Shown here piece after piece: positions 37,118 to 46,719 of a DNA stretch of 64,000 nucleotides. Both the position numbers and the translations under genes were made by a program. The notes below the pieces were generated by a model that was not told where the DNA came from, did not search any database, and saw nothing but the letters and a program-made list of their open reading frames with translations. Source of the stretch: Microbacterium cremeum (GTDB taxonomy: Bacteria; Actinomycetota; Actinomycetes; Actinomycetales; Microbacteriaceae); the NCBI RefSeq assembly GCF_015277855.1, contig NZ_CP063812.1, forward strand, positions 1,240,001-1,304,000, given 5' to 3'. Numbering within the stretch: position 1 is the stretch's first letter; the number at the start of each line of letters is the position of its first letter.

Positions 37118-39688
37118 ATGCCCGAAGACTTCACCCCCTCGAGCGGCGCCGACGACAACGCGAGCTCGTTCGACGAGTTCCTCGCGCGCTACCTCGCGGG
37201 CGAGCGCGCCCGCGTGGAGCGCTCGATCGACCTCAGCCGCTTCCTCGGCGCGCGCACGCAGCAGCTGCTGCAGCGCGCCGGCAAGTACGCGCTCGAGCGC
37301 GGCCAGCTCGAGCTCGACGCCCTGCACGTGCTGAGGATCCTCGCCGCCGAGGCGCCCGCCAAGGACGCCATCGAGCGCATCGGCGCCGACGCCCGTGCCA
37401 TCGTCCGCGCGACCGAGGAGCGGCTGCCCGCCGCCTCGAGTCCCGCCGACGTCGACGGTGCGGTGGTGACGCCGTCGGTGCAGCGCGCGCTCTTCCACGC
37501 CTTCCAGGTGGCGCGCTCGTCAGGCTCGACCTACGTCGATCCCGAGCACCTCTTCTTCGCGTTGGTGCTCGCGCAGGACACGCCCGCCGGTCAGGTGCTC
37601 GCACGCGCCGGGGTGACGGCGGAGGCCCTCACGCAGGCCGTCCGCGAGACGGTCGCGCCGGGCGGCGAGGCCACACCGGACGACGACACGGATGCCGCGG
37701 CATCCGGCACACCCATGCTCGACGCCTACGGCACCGACCTCACGGCTCTCGCCGTGGCCGGACGACTCGACCCGGTGATCGGACGCGCCGACGAGATCGA
37801 GCAGACGATCGAGATCCTCAGCCGCCGCACCAAGAACAACCCGGTGCTCGTCGGCGAGGCGGGCGTCGGCAAGACCGCGATCGTCGAGGGGCTCGCGCAG
37901 GCGATCGTCGACGAGGCCGTGCCCGAGCAGCTCGTCGGCAAGCGGGTCGTCGCGCTCGACCTCGCGGCGATGCTCGCCGGCACGCGCTACCGCGGCGACT
38001 TCGAGGAGCGCCTCACCAAGACGATGGACGAGATCGCCGCGCACCGGGGCGAGCTCATCGTGTTCATCGACGAGGTGCACACGGTGGTCGGGGCGGGCGG
38101 CGCCGGCGACGGCGGCATGGACGCCGGCAACATCCTCAAGCCCCGCCTCGCGCGCGGCGAGCTGCACCTCGTGGGGGCGACGACGCTCAAGGAGTACCGC
38201 GTCGTCGAGAAGGACCCGGCTCTCGAGCGCCGGTTCCAGCCCGTGAAGGTCGGCGAGCCGTCGATCGAGGACGCCGTCCTGATCCTCCAGGGCCTCAAGC
38301 CGGCGTACGAGGAGCACCACGGCATCGCGTACACCGACGAGGCGCTGCGCGCCGCCGTCGAGCTCAGCGACCGGTACCTCCCCGACCGCGTGCTGCCCGA
38401 CAAAGCGATCGACCTCATCGACCAGGCGGGTGCGCGCCTGCGCCTGCGCCTGGGCGCCCAGGTCGACGTGAGCGCGCTCATGGCGCGCCTGGCGACGCTG
38501 GAGGCCGACAAGAACGCGGCCGTCTCGGCGGAGCAGTACGAGGAGGCGTCACGCATCCGCGACGAGATCGCCGCGGTGCAGGAGAAGCTCGACGACGTCT
38601 CGTCTCGCTCCGCCCGCAACACGGCCGATGCGGTGGCGGCCGTGGTCGGCGAGCCCGAGATCGCCGCGGTGATCAGCCGTGCCACCGGCATCCCGGTCGA
38701 TCGGCTCACCGAGACCGAGCGCGAGCGCCTGGCCTCGCTCGAGGACGAGCTGCACGCGCGCGTCATCGGGCAGGACGACGCCGTGGCCGCCGTGGCCAAG
38801 GCGGTGCGGCGCAACCGCACCGGAATGGGCGACCCGCGGCGGCCGGTGGGATCCTTCCTCTTCCTCGGTCCGACGGGGGTCGGCAAGACCGAGCTCGCGA
38901 AGGCGCTGGCCGCGAGCCTCTTCGACGACGCGGGAGCGGTCATCCGCTTCGACATGAGCGAGTTCGGCGAGCGCCACACCGTGTCGCGGCTCGTCGGGGC
39001 GCCTCCCGGATACGTCGGCTACGACGAGGCCGGGCAGCTCACCGAGCGGGTGCGCCGCAACCCGTACTCGATCGTGCTGTTCGACGAGATCGAGAAGGCG
39101 CACCCCGACGTGTTCAACCTGCTGCTGCAGGTGCTCGACGACGGGCGCCTCACCGACGGCCAGGGTCGCACGGTCGACTTCCGCAACACTGTCATCGTGA
39201 TGACCTCGAACCTGGGCTCGGAGTTCCTCGCCTCGCGCAGCGGCGCCATCGGCTTCATCGCCGACGGCGGCGGCGAGACGGGCTTCGGCTCCGAGAAGGA
39301 CCTCCGCGACCGCGTCTTCGGCAAGCTCCGCGAGGCGATGCGGCCCGAGTTCCTCAACCGCATCGACGAGATCGTGCTGTTCCGCAAGCTCGACAAGCCG
39401 CAGCTGCGCGAGATCGTGCGGCTCCTGCTCGGCGCGGGCGAAGCGCGCCTGGGCAAGCGCGAGATCGCGTTCGAGGTCACCGAGGCCGCCGTGGACTGGC
39501 TCGCCGATCACGGCTACGAGCCCGAGTACGGCGCGCGCCCGCTGCGCCGCCTGATCCAGCGCGAGGTCGACGACCGCATCGCCGACCTCCTCGTCACCGG
39601 TGCGCTCGCCGACGGCGGGTCGGTGACGGTGGATGCCTCGGCGGAGGGCATCGTCGCCCGGGCGGAGGCGTTCGCGACTGCCGCGTGA
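37118..39688 (+). CDS. clpC: Clp-family AAA+ unfoldase, ClpC type
   Basis: This 856-residue two-ring AAA+ chaperone would feed proteins to ClpP. It has a divergent N-terminal Clp-N domain (about residues 20-155), the first Walker A GEAGVGKT near 246 and Walker [13 protein letters not shown]-like segment [11 protein letters not shown] near 473 marks ClpC rather than ClpB. The second Walker A GPTGVGKT lies near 584, and an IGF loop near 710 matches the ClpP-docking LGF/IGF tripeptide. AGGAGA precedes the ATG. HspR-type HAIR sites upstream suggest heat or misfolded-protein control, so it may be a stress-specific paralogue of the housekeeping ClpC. Confidence 0.9.
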   Translation: MPEDFTPSSGADDNASSFDEFLARYLAGERARVERSIDLSRFLGARTQQLLQRAGKYALERGQLELDALHVLRILAAEAPAKDAIERIGADARAIVRATEERLPAASSPADVDGAVVTPSVQRALFHAFQVARSSGSTYVDPEHLFFALVLAQDTPAGQVLARAGVTAEALTQAVRETVAPGGEATPDDDTDAAASGTPMLDAYGTDLTALAVAGRLDPVIGRADEIEQTIEILSRRTKNNPVLVGEAGVGKTAIVEGLAQAIVDEAVPEQLVGKRVVALDLAAMLAGTRYRGDFEERLTKTMDEIAAHRGELIVFIDEVHTVVGAGGAGDGGMDAGNILKPRLARGELHLVGATTLKEYRVVEKDPALERRFQPVKVGEPSIEDAVLILQGLKPAYEEHHGIAYTDEALRAAVELSDRYLPDRVLPDKAIDLIDQAGARLRLRLGAQVDVSALMARLATLEADKNAAVSAEQYEEASRIRDEIAAVQEKLDDVSSRSARNTADAVAAVVGEPEIAAVISRATGIPVDRLTETERERLASLEDELHARVIGQDDAVAAVAKAVRRNRTGMGDPRRPVGSFLFLGPTGVGKTELAKALAASLFDDAGAVIRFDMSEFGERHTVSRLVGAPPGYVGYDEAGQLTERVRRNPYSIVLFDEIEKAHPDVFNLLLQVLDDGRLTDGQGRTVDFRNTVIVMTSNLGSEFLASRSGAIGFIADGGGETGFGSEKDLRDRVFGKLREAMRPEFLNRIDEIVLFRKLDKPQLREIVRLLLGAGEARLGKREIAFEVTEAAVDWLADHGYEPEYGARPLRRLIQREVDDRIADLLVTGALADGGSVTVDASAEGIVARAEAFATAA

Positions 39689-39719
39689 TGCAGTCGCCCC
39701 CCGAACCGGCTGCGGCTGC

Positions 39720-39767
39720 AGAAACCTGTCGCGGCGCACCCGATCTGGGGCGCCGCGACAGGTTTCT
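39720..39767. terminator. Long hairpin after clpC, copy 1
   Basis: The perfect 18-bp arms AGAAACCTGTCGCGGCGC (39720-39737) and GCGCCGCGACAGGTTTCT (39750-39767) enclose a short CCC/GGG stem. It lies between clpC (+) and the truncated DUF72 gene (-). It is identical in its arms to the copy at 41190-41245. Confidence 0.7.
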
Positions 39768-39784
39768 GGCGCCCTACGACGTGC

Positions 39785-40066
39785 TCAGGCGCCCAGCATC
39801 CGTTTCAGGGTCCGGGCGTTGCGTACGGCGTTGCCCTCGCCGTCGTTGTTGAAGTACGCGAAGACCTCGTGGCCGTCGACCTCCCACTGGCGCGTGCGCT
39901 CGGCCCACTCGGCCAGCGCCTCGTCGGAGTACGACCCGCGATAGAGGTGCTGACGATCGGGCCCGTGCAGGCGGACATAGACGAGCGGTGCCGTGACGCG
40001 CAGCACGTGGACGAGCTGGGCGCCGCTCATGATGCAAAAGGCGGCGCCGTGCCGTTCGAGAATGAA
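39785..40066 (-). pseudogene. Truncated DUF72 gene, C-terminal part only
   Basis: This is the last 85-95 codons of a DUF72 (YecE-like) gene, matching the C-terminus of the intact copy at 41259-41981: LERHGAA, then MSGAQL, VYVRLHGPD, GSYSD and the shared end FAYFNNDGEGNAVRNARTLK. Homology stops near 40062, after which the sequence is unrelated and the N-terminal two thirds are missing. The fragment remains open and could start at a methionine at 40030, but it lacks most of the TIM barrel and is unlikely to function. Confidence 0.8.
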
Positions 40067-40123
40067 TGTCGGCTCGATCTTCTGCCGGAGACGACGCTCC
40101 GTCTCGCCCAGCGCCGTGGGTGA

Positions 40124-40163
40124 AGCACTCAGCCCCGGTCTGTACAGACCGGGGCTGAGTGCT
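40124..40163. repeat. Perfect 40-bp palindrome
   Basis: Each 20-nt half (left half AGCACTCAGCCCCGGTCTGT) is the exact reverse complement of the other, with no loop, centred between 40143 and 40144. It lies 18 bp beyond the stop of the minus-strand membrane protein and close to the truncated end of DUF72. It may be a terminator, a recombination end or a protein site. Confidence 0.85.
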
Positions 40164-40180
40164 CAGTAGCAGATCGAGGT

Positions 40181-40612
40181 CTAGCGACGGTTGGTCAGCA
40201 GCTGCAGCACCGCAACCATCACCATGACCGCGCCCACGATCACGGGGTAGGCGGTGACCGCGCCATAGGGAATCGTGTTCAGCGGGTCCAGCCAGTCCGA
40301 CGGCGCAGACGACCAACTGAATCGCATTGCGGCCATTACGACGACCACGAGAACGATGAGAATTCCGGCAGACAGACCGACGATGGGCCATCGCCACGCG
40401 ATGACGACCGCGCCGGCGCCGACGAGGGCGGTCAAGGCGAGAGCCAGGGGACTGAACATGAAGTTCTCTGGGACTCGCACCGTCGAAGCCACGGCAACGA
40501 GGTAGTACATGACGGCCCCCGTTACGAGACCGATCACCACCGACAAGCCAACCTTGGAACCACTCGCTCGTGCTTTCCCCAATTCAGTCGGGGATACCGA
40601 TGCGGACATCAT
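40181..40612 (-). CDS. Small membrane protein of unknown function
   Basis: This 143-residue protein has four hydrophobic segments: about residues 21-42, 54-72, 76-95 and 120-140. A short loop FSWSSAPSDWLDPLNT lies before the last segment. I do not recognise a family. Two adjacent methionines make the exact start uncertain; GGGAGG lies upstream, next to the first. It sits in the AT-richer insert that separates the two DUF72 copies and is followed by the 40-bp palindrome. It may have arrived with that segment. Confidence 0.6.
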   Translation of the reverse strand: MMSASVSPTELGKARASGSKVGLSVVIGLVTGAVMYYLVAVASTVRVPENFMFSPLALALTALVGAGAVVIAWRWPIVGLSAGILIVLVVVVMAAMRFSWSSAPSDWLDPLNTIPYGAVTAYPVIVGAVMVMVAVLQLLTNRR

Positions 40613-41009
40613 CTACCTCCCTCAGACGCTGCAGGCCAGGTTCACGCTTGGGGACGACGCGACCAAGGATGAGCCGATGGCATTTTCTCCGTATCAACCC
40701 GTGGTCGCGGTGCCCGTGCAGGCTCTGGACGTTGTCCAGTAGTTGGTGAATCCAGGGTTTGCATCTTCTGCGTCCTGGCGCCACGCGAGTCATCCTTTGA
40801 CTCGATCACGCGACACCGACTCATTGGACAAGCGGATTTCAACCATATCCAGATTGCGCATTTGTGCACCAGGCATCCGGAAGGACGACGGCAGCTACGA
40901 GGACGGCGCAACGATCGGCTACCACGTGGCCGTGCGGGGCAACCAGGCGGTGAGTCTCGTCGACGCGGCCGAGGGGCCTTGACCCCGGATCGTGGACACG
41001 GTGTCGTTT
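40613..41009. other. Insert sequence with gene debris
   Basis: No complete gene is seen. The stretch is less GC-rich than its surroundings. On the plus strand a frame ending at 40982 reads APGIRKDDGSYEDGATIGYH, then VAVRGNQAVSLVDAAEGP and a stop; this looks protein-like but has no start or family I can name, and is probably the tail of a lost gene. Confidence 0.4.
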
Positions 41010-41162
41010 CGGTTGCTCGGTGCGGGCGAAGTGCGCCTGGCCCGCCGAGAGGTCGACCTCGTCGTCACCGAGGCCGCGGTGGAATGGCTGGCCGAGCACG
41101 GCTACGAGCCCGAGTACGGCGCGCGCCCGCTGCGGGCGGAGGCGTTCGCAGCCGCCGCGTGA
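41010..41162 (+). pseudogene. Fragment of the clpC 3' end
   Basis: The sequence encodes [40 protein letters not shown] and RAEAFAAAA with a stop. This corresponds to clpC from 39424 to its stop with an internal deletion of about 110 bp (clpC 39547-39656). It differs from clpC at many positions, including amino-acid changes, so it is not a simple recent copy of its neighbour. Confidence 0.85.
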
Positions 41163-41189
41163 CGCAGTCGCCCCCCGAACCGGCTGCGG

Positions 41190-41245
41190 CTGCAGAAACC
41201 TGTCGCGGCGCACCCGATCTGGGGCGCCGCGACAGGTTTCTGCAG
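41190..41245. terminator. Long hairpin, copy 2
   Basis: This is the same hairpin as 39720-39767 with arms extended to 22 bp by CTGC (41190-41211 and 41224-41245). It lies between the clpC fragment and the intact DUF72 gene, as copy 1 lies between clpC and the truncated DUF72. Confidence 0.75.
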
Positions 41246-41258
41246 CCCTACGACGTGC

Positions 41259-41981
41259 TCAGGCGCCCAGCATCCGTTTCAGGGTCCGGGCGTTGCGTAC
41301 CGCGTTGCCCTCGCCGTCGTTGTTGAAGTACGCGAAGACCTCGTGGCCGGAGCCCTCCCACTCTCGGATGCGCTCGGCCCACCACGCCAGGTCGTCGTCG
41401 GAGTACGAGCCGTCGTAGAGGCGCTCGGGGTCGGGGCCGTGCAGCCGGACGTACACCAGCTGCGCCGTCGCGCGCAGGATGCAAGGCAGCCGCGCGCCGC
41501 TCATGACGCAGTACGCGGCGCCGTGCCGCTCCAGGAGCGGGAAGATCGTCCCGTCGTCGGTCCATGACGGATGACGGAACTCGATGACCGGCCGGGTCCA
41601 CGCGGGAAGCGCCTCGAGGAACGCGTCCAGACGCTCGTCGTCGCGCTCCATCGCGGGGTGCAGCTGCACGATGAGCGGGCCTCGGCGCCCGTCGAGGGCG
41701 TGGAGGCCGCGCGTGATTCGCTCGATCCACACGCCGGGATCGCGCAGCCGTCGGGCGTGCGTCAGCCCGCGGGGAGCCTTGACCGCCATCTCGAAGCCCA
41801 CGGGCACGCGGTCTCGCCAAGAGGCGAACCGCGTGTCGGCCGGCCACCGGTAGAAGCTGCCGTTGAGTTCGACGGTGTCGAACTCGGAGGCGTACTGGTC
41901 GAGCCAGCCGCGCTGGTCGCCGCGGTAGAGCACGCCCCGCCAGTGCGGGTAGACCCAGCCTGAGGTTCCGATGCGCGCCAT
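41259..41981 (-). CDS. DUF72 family protein (YecE-like)
   Basis: This 240-residue TIM-barrel protein of the DUF72/YecE family begins MARIGTSGWVYPHW and continues FDTVELNGSFYRWP near residue 35, FEMAVKAPRGLTHARRL, EFRHPSW near 135 and FAYFNNDGEGNAVRN near the end. The biochemical role is not established. The ATG at 41981 has GGAGG 8 nt upstream; a frame 47 residues longer is Pro/Arg-rich non-family sequence. It is divergent from the luciferase-like pair. A truncated second copy lies at 39785-40066. Confidence 0.85.
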   Translation of the reverse strand: MARIGTSGWVYPHWRGVLYRGDQRGWLDQYASEFDTVELNGSFYRWPADTRFASWRDRVPVGFEMAVKAPRGLTHARRLRDPGVWIERITRGLHALDGRRGPLIVQLHPAMERDDERLDAFLEALPAWTRPVIEFRHPSWTDDGTIFPLLERHGAAYCVMSGARLPCILRATAQLVYVRLHGPDPERLYDGSYSDDDLAWWAERIREWEGSGHEVFAYFNNDGEGNAVRNARTLKRMLGA

Positions 41982-42096
41982 ATCGACATCCTCCGTGGCG
42001 CGGCGGGTCCGCGGGACGGGGTTGCGGGGCGCGGGCGCCGCGGGTACGCGGGGCGGCGGCTTCCGCGACGTCGGTGCGTCCTGCCAGAGTGGACGC

Positions 42097-42990
42097 ATGG
42101 CACGCATCGGCGCGATCTTCAACCCTTACACGCACTCTCCCGACGAGTTCCGCGACGCCGTGCTCGCGGCCGAGGAGGGGGGAGTGCCCGAGCTGTGGAT
42201 CTGGGAGGACTGCTTCCGCCAGTCGGCTTTCGCCACCGTCGGCGCCGCGCTCGCCTGGACGGACCGCCTGCGCATCGGCATCGGGATCGCACCGATGCCG
42301 CTGCGCAACGTCGCGGCGACCGCGATGGAGATCGCGACCGTCGAGCGGCTCTTCCCGGGCCGCCTGCTGCCGGGCGTGGGCCACGGCGTGCTGCCCTGGA
42401 TGGGCCAGGTCGGCGCCCGCGTCGCCTCGCCTCTCACCCTCATGCGCGAGTACGTGCCCGCCCTGCGAGGGCTGCTCGCCGGCGAGAAGGTCGACGCGGA
42501 CGGTCGCTATGTGACGCTCGACGGCGTGCAGCTGGACTATGCGCCGGCCACGCCGCCGCGCGTGTACGCGGCCGCGGAGGGGCCCAAGACCTTGCGGCTG
42601 AGCGGCGAGGTCGCCGACGGCACCGTCCTCGACAGCGGGCACACCGCGGCCGAGCTGGCCGCCTCGATCGCCGCGATCGGCGAAGGGCGCGCGGCGGCGG
42701 GGCGCGACGCCGCGCACGACAACGTCGCGTACGTGGTGACGGCGTTCGGGACGGATGCCGAGGCCCGCGCCCGCGCGGACGTCGGCGACAAGCCCGATCC
42801 GCTCGAGCGCGCGCTGTGGGGCGACCCGGCACAGGTCGCCGAGGGCGCGCGGGCCTTCTTCGCCGTGGGGGTCGACGAGGTCGTCCTGCTGCCCGCGTCG
42901 CGCACCGACCTGCGCGAGTTCTACAGCGCCGCGGGCGAGGTGGCGAGGATCGTGGGCGCGGGCGCGCCGGTCGCCGCGAGCGCGGTATGA
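42097..42990 (+). CDS. Luciferase-like monooxygenase family oxidoreductase
   Basis: This 297-residue LLM-class enzyme probably uses F420 or FMN. The barrel shows LAAEEGGVPELWIWEDCF near residue 24, GIGIAPMPLRNVAATAMEIATVERLFPGR near 66 in family pattern, and GVGHGVLPWMGQVG near 97. The substrate is unknown. A CAGAGT hexamer lies 6 nt before the ATG, so it may be leaderless. Its stop overlaps the next gene's ATG (ATGA), so the pair is coupled. Confidence 0.82.
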   Translation: MARIGAIFNPYTHSPDEFRDAVLAAEEGGVPELWIWEDCFRQSAFATVGAALAWTDRLRIGIGIAPMPLRNVAATAMEIATVERLFPGRLLPGVGHGVLPWMGQVGARVASPLTLMREYVPALRGLLAGEKVDADGRYVTLDGVQLDYAPATPPRVYAAAEGPKTLRLSGEVADGTVLDSGHTAAELAASIAAIGEGRAAAGRDAAHDNVAYVVTAFGTDAEARARADVGDKPDPLERALWGDPAQVAEGARAFFAVGVDEVVLLPASRTDLREFYSAAGEVARIVGAGAPVAASAV

Positions 42991-43760
42991 CGGCTCTGCT
43001 GTCGATCGGGATCGCGGCCGCCGCAGGCCCCGGCCTCGCGGCGCGCCTCGCGCCGGTGGTGGAGCGCGCCGGGCTGCACGCGCTGTGGGTGAACGACACG
43101 CCGGGCGACGACGCGCTCGCGGTGATCGCCGCGGCCGCCCGTGCGACGGATCGGCTCGTGCTCGCGACCGGCGTGCTCCCGATGGACCGGCGGACGCCGG
43201 AGGGTGTCGCCGCGGAGGTCCGCCGCCTCGGGCTGCCGCGCGAGCGGCTCGTGCTCGGGATCGGCTCGGGCGCCGCCGGGGCCGGGGCCCTCGCGCGCGT
43301 CGAGGCCGCGGCGGCGACTCTGCGAGCCGAGCGTCCGGCGCGCACGGTGGTGGGAGCGCTCGGGCCGAGGATGCGACGGCTCGCCGCCGAGGCATCCGAC
43401 GGCGTGCTGCTCAGCTGGCTCACCCCCGATGCCGCTCGGGTCCAGGCGGCGGAGGCGCACGCCGTGTCCTCGTCCACGCACGTCGCGCTGTACGTCCGGA
43501 CGGCTGCCGACGCCGCGGCCGTGCCGCGGCTCGAGGCGGAGGCCGAGCGCTACGGCGGCTACCCGTCCTATGCCGCGAACTTCGCGCGGCTGGGGGTCCG
43601 CGCCGGCGAGACGGTGATCCGTCCGGACGGCCTGGCCGACGGCATCCGTCACCATCGCGCAGGCGTCGACGAGCTCGTGCTGCGTGCGATCGTCGCCGAC
43701 GAGACGGCCTCGGCCTACGAGGGGTTCGTGCAGGCCGTGGCCGAAGCGGCCACGGCCTGA
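42987..43760 (+). CDS. Second luciferase-like oxidoreductase
   Basis: This 257-residue LLM-fold protein is shorter than its upstream partner and partly degenerate in the barrel. GLHALWVNDTPGDDALAVI lies near residue 29, LVLATGVLPMDRRTPEGVAAEVRRLGLPRERLVLGIGSG near 54 in family pattern, and ASDGVLLSWLTPDA near 134. It may form a heterodimer with the preceding protein or act independently. Four-base overlap with the upstream gene supports co-expression. Confidence 0.78.
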   Translation: MTALLSIGIAAAAGPGLAARLAPVVERAGLHALWVNDTPGDDALAVIAAAARATDRLVLATGVLPMDRRTPEGVAAEVRRLGLPRERLVLGIGSGAAGAGALARVEAAAATLRAERPARTVVGALGPRMRRLAAEASDGVLLSWLTPDAARVQAAEAHAVSSSTHVALYVRTAADAAAVPRLEAEAERYGGYPSYAANFARLGVRAGETVIRPDGLADGIRHHRAGVDELVLRAIVADETASAYEGFVQAVAEAATA

Positions 43761-43776
43761 CACGGGGCCCTCCGGT

Positions 43777-45030
43777 TCAGCGTCCGACGCGCGGGACCTC
43801 GACATCGACCCACACGAGTCGGTGATCGCTGCTCGGGAAGGGGAACACGCCGGTCAGCGCCGACAGCGGATCGGCCTGCACCGGCCAGAACACGCCGGCG
43901 CCAGCGACGGGGAGGCTCCGCGAGGGCAGCACGTAGTCGGCGCGCAGGTTGCCGGGCGCGGTGTCGGCGAAGTCCGCGGTGTCGAAGCGGGGGTCGCCGA
44001 CGTGCGTCGCGTTCGCCCCGCCCTGCAGCGCGGCCGCCTCGACGGCGCCCTCCGAGGCCGGCAGCGGGTCGACGATGCGGCGGTTGCCGAGCAGCTGGTC
44101 GATCGCGGCATCCACCGAGTCGCCGTCGAGCGGATCGGCGTTCTGGTCGCCCAGGATGACGAAGGACGCCGCCGGAGAGAGCCCGCCGCGCCCTCCCTCG
44201 TCGTCGTAGATGTAGCGTCCGGCGCCGGGCGTCACGTAGTCGGCCCAGAAGCGGATCTCGTCGTGGTTGCGCGTGCCGTTGCGGTCCTCGGGGCCGTCGA
44301 ACGTGGGCGGCGTCGGGTGTGACGCGAGCACGTGCACGGTGTGGCCGCCGACCTGCACGGGCACGTCCCAGTGCGATTTGCTCGACAGACGGAACACCGC
44401 GAGCTCCTCGGGGGAGTACCAGTCCGCCGGAGCCGCGGTCGCCGGGTCGTCGGGCAGCAGCGCGCCGGGCATGTCCTTCCACAGGAAGTGCTGGAAGGTA
44501 CGGACCTCCGCGGTCGCGATGGGGTGCTTCGAGAGCACCACCATGCCGTACTGGCCCTCGAACAGACCGAAGCCGAACGCGTCGTCGCCGCCCGAGACCT
44601 CGCCGTCGTTGTTGAGGTCGAAGCCGCTGGGGATTCCGGTGTTCGACGGGGCGACGAACGCGTACGGGTAGTCGACGGCGCCGGCGCCGTTCTGGCTCAC
44701 CTCGAGGTAGTTGTCGCGGAAGAGGTCGACCGCGACGCCGCCCTCGACGTAGTCGAACTCGTTGAGGAGCACGACGTCGGGATTCGCGCGCTGGATGATC
44801 TCGGCGACCGTGCGCGCCTGCGCGTTCGCGCCCGTCGACAGGTCCGCGACGAGCTGGCCGGGGGCGTTGCGGTTGAGCGACAGGTTGAAGGTCGCCACGC
44901 GCAGCGTGTCGTCCTGCACCGGGCGGGCGGTCGACGCGGAACCGGCAGCGGCGGCGGGAACCGCGGCACCGGCGGCGACGAGCGCGGCGCCTGCCGCGAC
45001 AGCGATCCAGCTTCGGGAACGGGGGGTCAT
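43777..45030 (-). CDS. Secreted endonuclease/exonuclease/phosphatase-family protein
   Basis: This 417-residue secreted metal-dependent phosphodiesterase has a signal peptide at residues 1-29 (basic start, then AVAAGAALVAAGAAVPAAAAG). The EEP fold follows: LRVATFNLSLNRN near 43, NPDVVLLNEFD near 83, SHPTPPTFDG near 240, VILGDQNADP near 290 and the final SDHRLVWVD near 402. The target could be a nucleic acid, phospholipid or other phosphodiester. AAGGAG precedes the ATG. Confidence 0.85.
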   Translation of the reverse strand: MTPRSRSWIAVAAGAALVAAGAAVPAAAAGSASTARPVQDDTLRVATFNLSLNRNAPGQLVADLSTGANAQARTVAEIIQRANPDVVLLNEFDYVEGGVAVDLFRDNYLEVSQNGAGAVDYPYAFVAPSNTGIPSGFDLNNDGEVSGGDDAFGFGLFEGQYGMVVLSKHPIATAEVRTFQHFLWKDMPGALLPDDPATAAPADWYSPEELAVFRLSSKSHWDVPVQVGGHTVHVLASHPTPPTFDGPEDRNGTRNHDEIRFWADYVTPGAGRYIYDDEGGRGGLSPAASFVILGDQNADPLDGDSVDAAIDQLLGNRRIVDPLPASEGAVEAAALQGGANATHVGDPRFDTADFADTAPGNLRADYVLPSRSLPVAGAGVFWPVQADPLSALTGVFPFPSSDHRLVWVDVEVPRVGR

Positions 45031-45183
45031 GGGTACTCCTTCGTGGGGATGACGGTGACGCCGGCCACGACATGTGAAACGGCGCCACGCACCACGCTAG
45101 GCGGGCGCGGTGACCAGCGGAAGAACGCGAGGCGAACCGGCCCGGCCGAGACAGGTGTCGCCGGCCGGTGCGAGAATGCCGGA

Positions 45184-46719
45184 ATGCTGCTGCACGATCT
45201 CGTGACGGCGACGGATGCCGTGGCCTCGACGTCGTCGCGACTGGCCAAGGTCGCAGCCCTCGCGGCCGCGCTGCGCGAGCTCCAGCCCGACGAGGTGGCT
45301 CCGGCGATCGGGTTCCTCACCGCCAGTCCTCGGCAGGGACGCCTCGGCGTGGGATGGCGGAGCCTCACGAAGCTCGACGTCGCCCACGCGACCACCCCGA
45401 CCCTCACGCTGTCGGACGTCGACGCCGCGCTCAGCCGGCTCGCGCGGGCCGACGGCCCCGGGTCGGTGCTCGCGCGCACGGCCGAGCTCGAGGCGCTCGC
45501 CGCCGCCGCGACCGACGCCGAGTGGGACTTCCTCGCGCGCGTCATGCTCGGAGAGCTGCGCACCGGCGCGCTCGAGGGGGTGCTCCTCGACGCGATCGCG
45601 AAGGCGTCCGAGCGGGATGCCCCGACCGTGCGGCGTGCCGCGATGCTCTCGGGAGACCTCGGCGCGACCGCCCGCATCGCCCTCACCGGCACGCCCGAAA
45701 ACCTCGCTGCGATCGGACTCGAAGTGGGGCGCGGCGTGCTGCCGATGCTCGCCTCGACCGCGGCGTCGGCGACCGAGGCGCTCCAGACGCTCGGGGGAGC
45801 GGCATCCGTCGAGTACAAGCTCGACGGCGCCCGCATCCAGGTGCACCGCTTCGGCGACGACGTGCGCGTGTTCACCCGCAGCCTCGCCGACATCACGCAC
45901 CGGGTGCCCGAGATCGTCGCCGTCGCGCGGGCGCTGCCGGCCGACGGCGTGATCCTCGACGGCGAGACGCTGTCGCTCGACGAGGACGGCGGCCCCCGCC
46001 CGTTCCAAGACACCATGGCCCGCTTCGGCTCGCTCCTCGCGGACGGCGACGCCACCGCGGCCGTGCTGCGGCCGTGGTTCTTCGACATCCTGCATCTCGA
46101 CGGCCGCGACCTGATCGACGAGCCGCTCTCGACCCGGCTCGCGCTGCTCGAGCGCGTCGCGGGGACGGCGCGCATGCCGGGCATCGTGACCGATGACGCC
46201 GCAGCCGCCGAGGAGTTCTCGCGTGACGCGCTGCTCGCCGGACACGAAGGCGTCATGGTGAAGGCGATCGACTCGGCGTACGCCGCCGGGCGTCGCGGAA
46301 AGAGCTGGCTCAAGGTCAAGCCGGTGCTCACCTACGACCTCGTGGTCCTCGCGGTCGAATGGGGCTCGGGGCGGCGCACCGGCCTGCTCTCGAACCTGCA
46401 CCTGGGCGCCCGCGACCCCGAGGGCAGGTTCGGCGAACCGGGCGGCTTCGTGATGGTCGGCAAGACGTTCAAAGGGCTCACCGATGCCACGCTGCGCTGG
46501 CAGACGGAGCACTTCCCGACGATCGAGACGCATCGCACGTCGTATGCGGTGCACGTGCGCCCCGAGACGGTCGTCGAGATCGCGATCGACGGCGTGCAGC
46601 GCTCGACGCGGTACCCGGGCGGCGTCGCGCTGCGGTTCGCGCGCGTGAAGGGGTACCGCCCCGACAAGCGGCCCGGCGACGCCGACACGATCGAGACGCT
46701 GCGGGCGCTGCTGCGGTGA
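45184..46719 (+). CDS. ligB: ATP-dependent DNA ligase
   Basis: This 511-residue ATP-dependent DNA ligase resembles mycobacterial LigB. An N-terminal DNA-binding domain (about residues 1-185) precedes the nucleotidyltransferase domain with adenylated lysine K212 in EYKLDGARIQ. GVILDGETL near 250, WFFDILHLDG near 298, EGVMVKAID and WLKVKP follow, and an OB-fold domain completes it. It would act beside the essential NAD-dependent LigA, probably in repair. GAGAAT ends 6 nt before the ATG. Its stop overlaps the sirtuin start (GTGA). Confidence 0.92.
   Translation: MLLHDLVTATDAVASTSSRLAKVAALAAALRELQPDEVAPAIGFLTASPRQGRLGVGWRSLTKLDVAHATTPTLTLSDVDAALSRLARADGPGSVLARTAELEALAAAATDAEWDFLARVMLGELRTGALEGVLLDAIAKASERDAPTVRRAAMLSGDLGATARIALTGTPENLAAIGLEVGRGVLPMLASTAASATEALQTLGGAASVEYKLDGARIQVHRFGDDVRVFTRSLADITHRVPEIVAVARALPADGVILDGETLSLDEDGGPRPFQDTMARFGSLLADGDATAAVLRPWFFDILHLDGRDLIDEPLSTRLALLERVAGTARMPGIVTDDAAAAEEFSRDALLAGHEGVMVKAIDSAYAAGRRGKSWLKVKPVLTYDLVVLAVEWGSGRRTGLLSNLHLGARDPEGRFGEPGGFVMVGKTFKGLTDATLRWQTEHFPTIETHRTSYAVHVRPETVVEIAIDGVQRSTRYPGGVALRFARVKGYRPDKRPGDADTIETLRALLR

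Noticed and set aside
39785..40030. Short 81-residue protein gene as a functional small gene
   Set aside because: It is only the C-terminal third of a TIM-barrel protein with an intact copy 1.5 kb away.
40743..40982. Complete 79-codon gene in the insert between the DUF72 copies
   Set aside because: Only the last 35-40 codons look protein-like, there is no ribosome site at the proposed start, and no family is recognised; listed as debris.
41010..41162. A second functional clp gene
   Set aside because: Only about 50 codons of the 3' end remain, with an internal deletion and no start.
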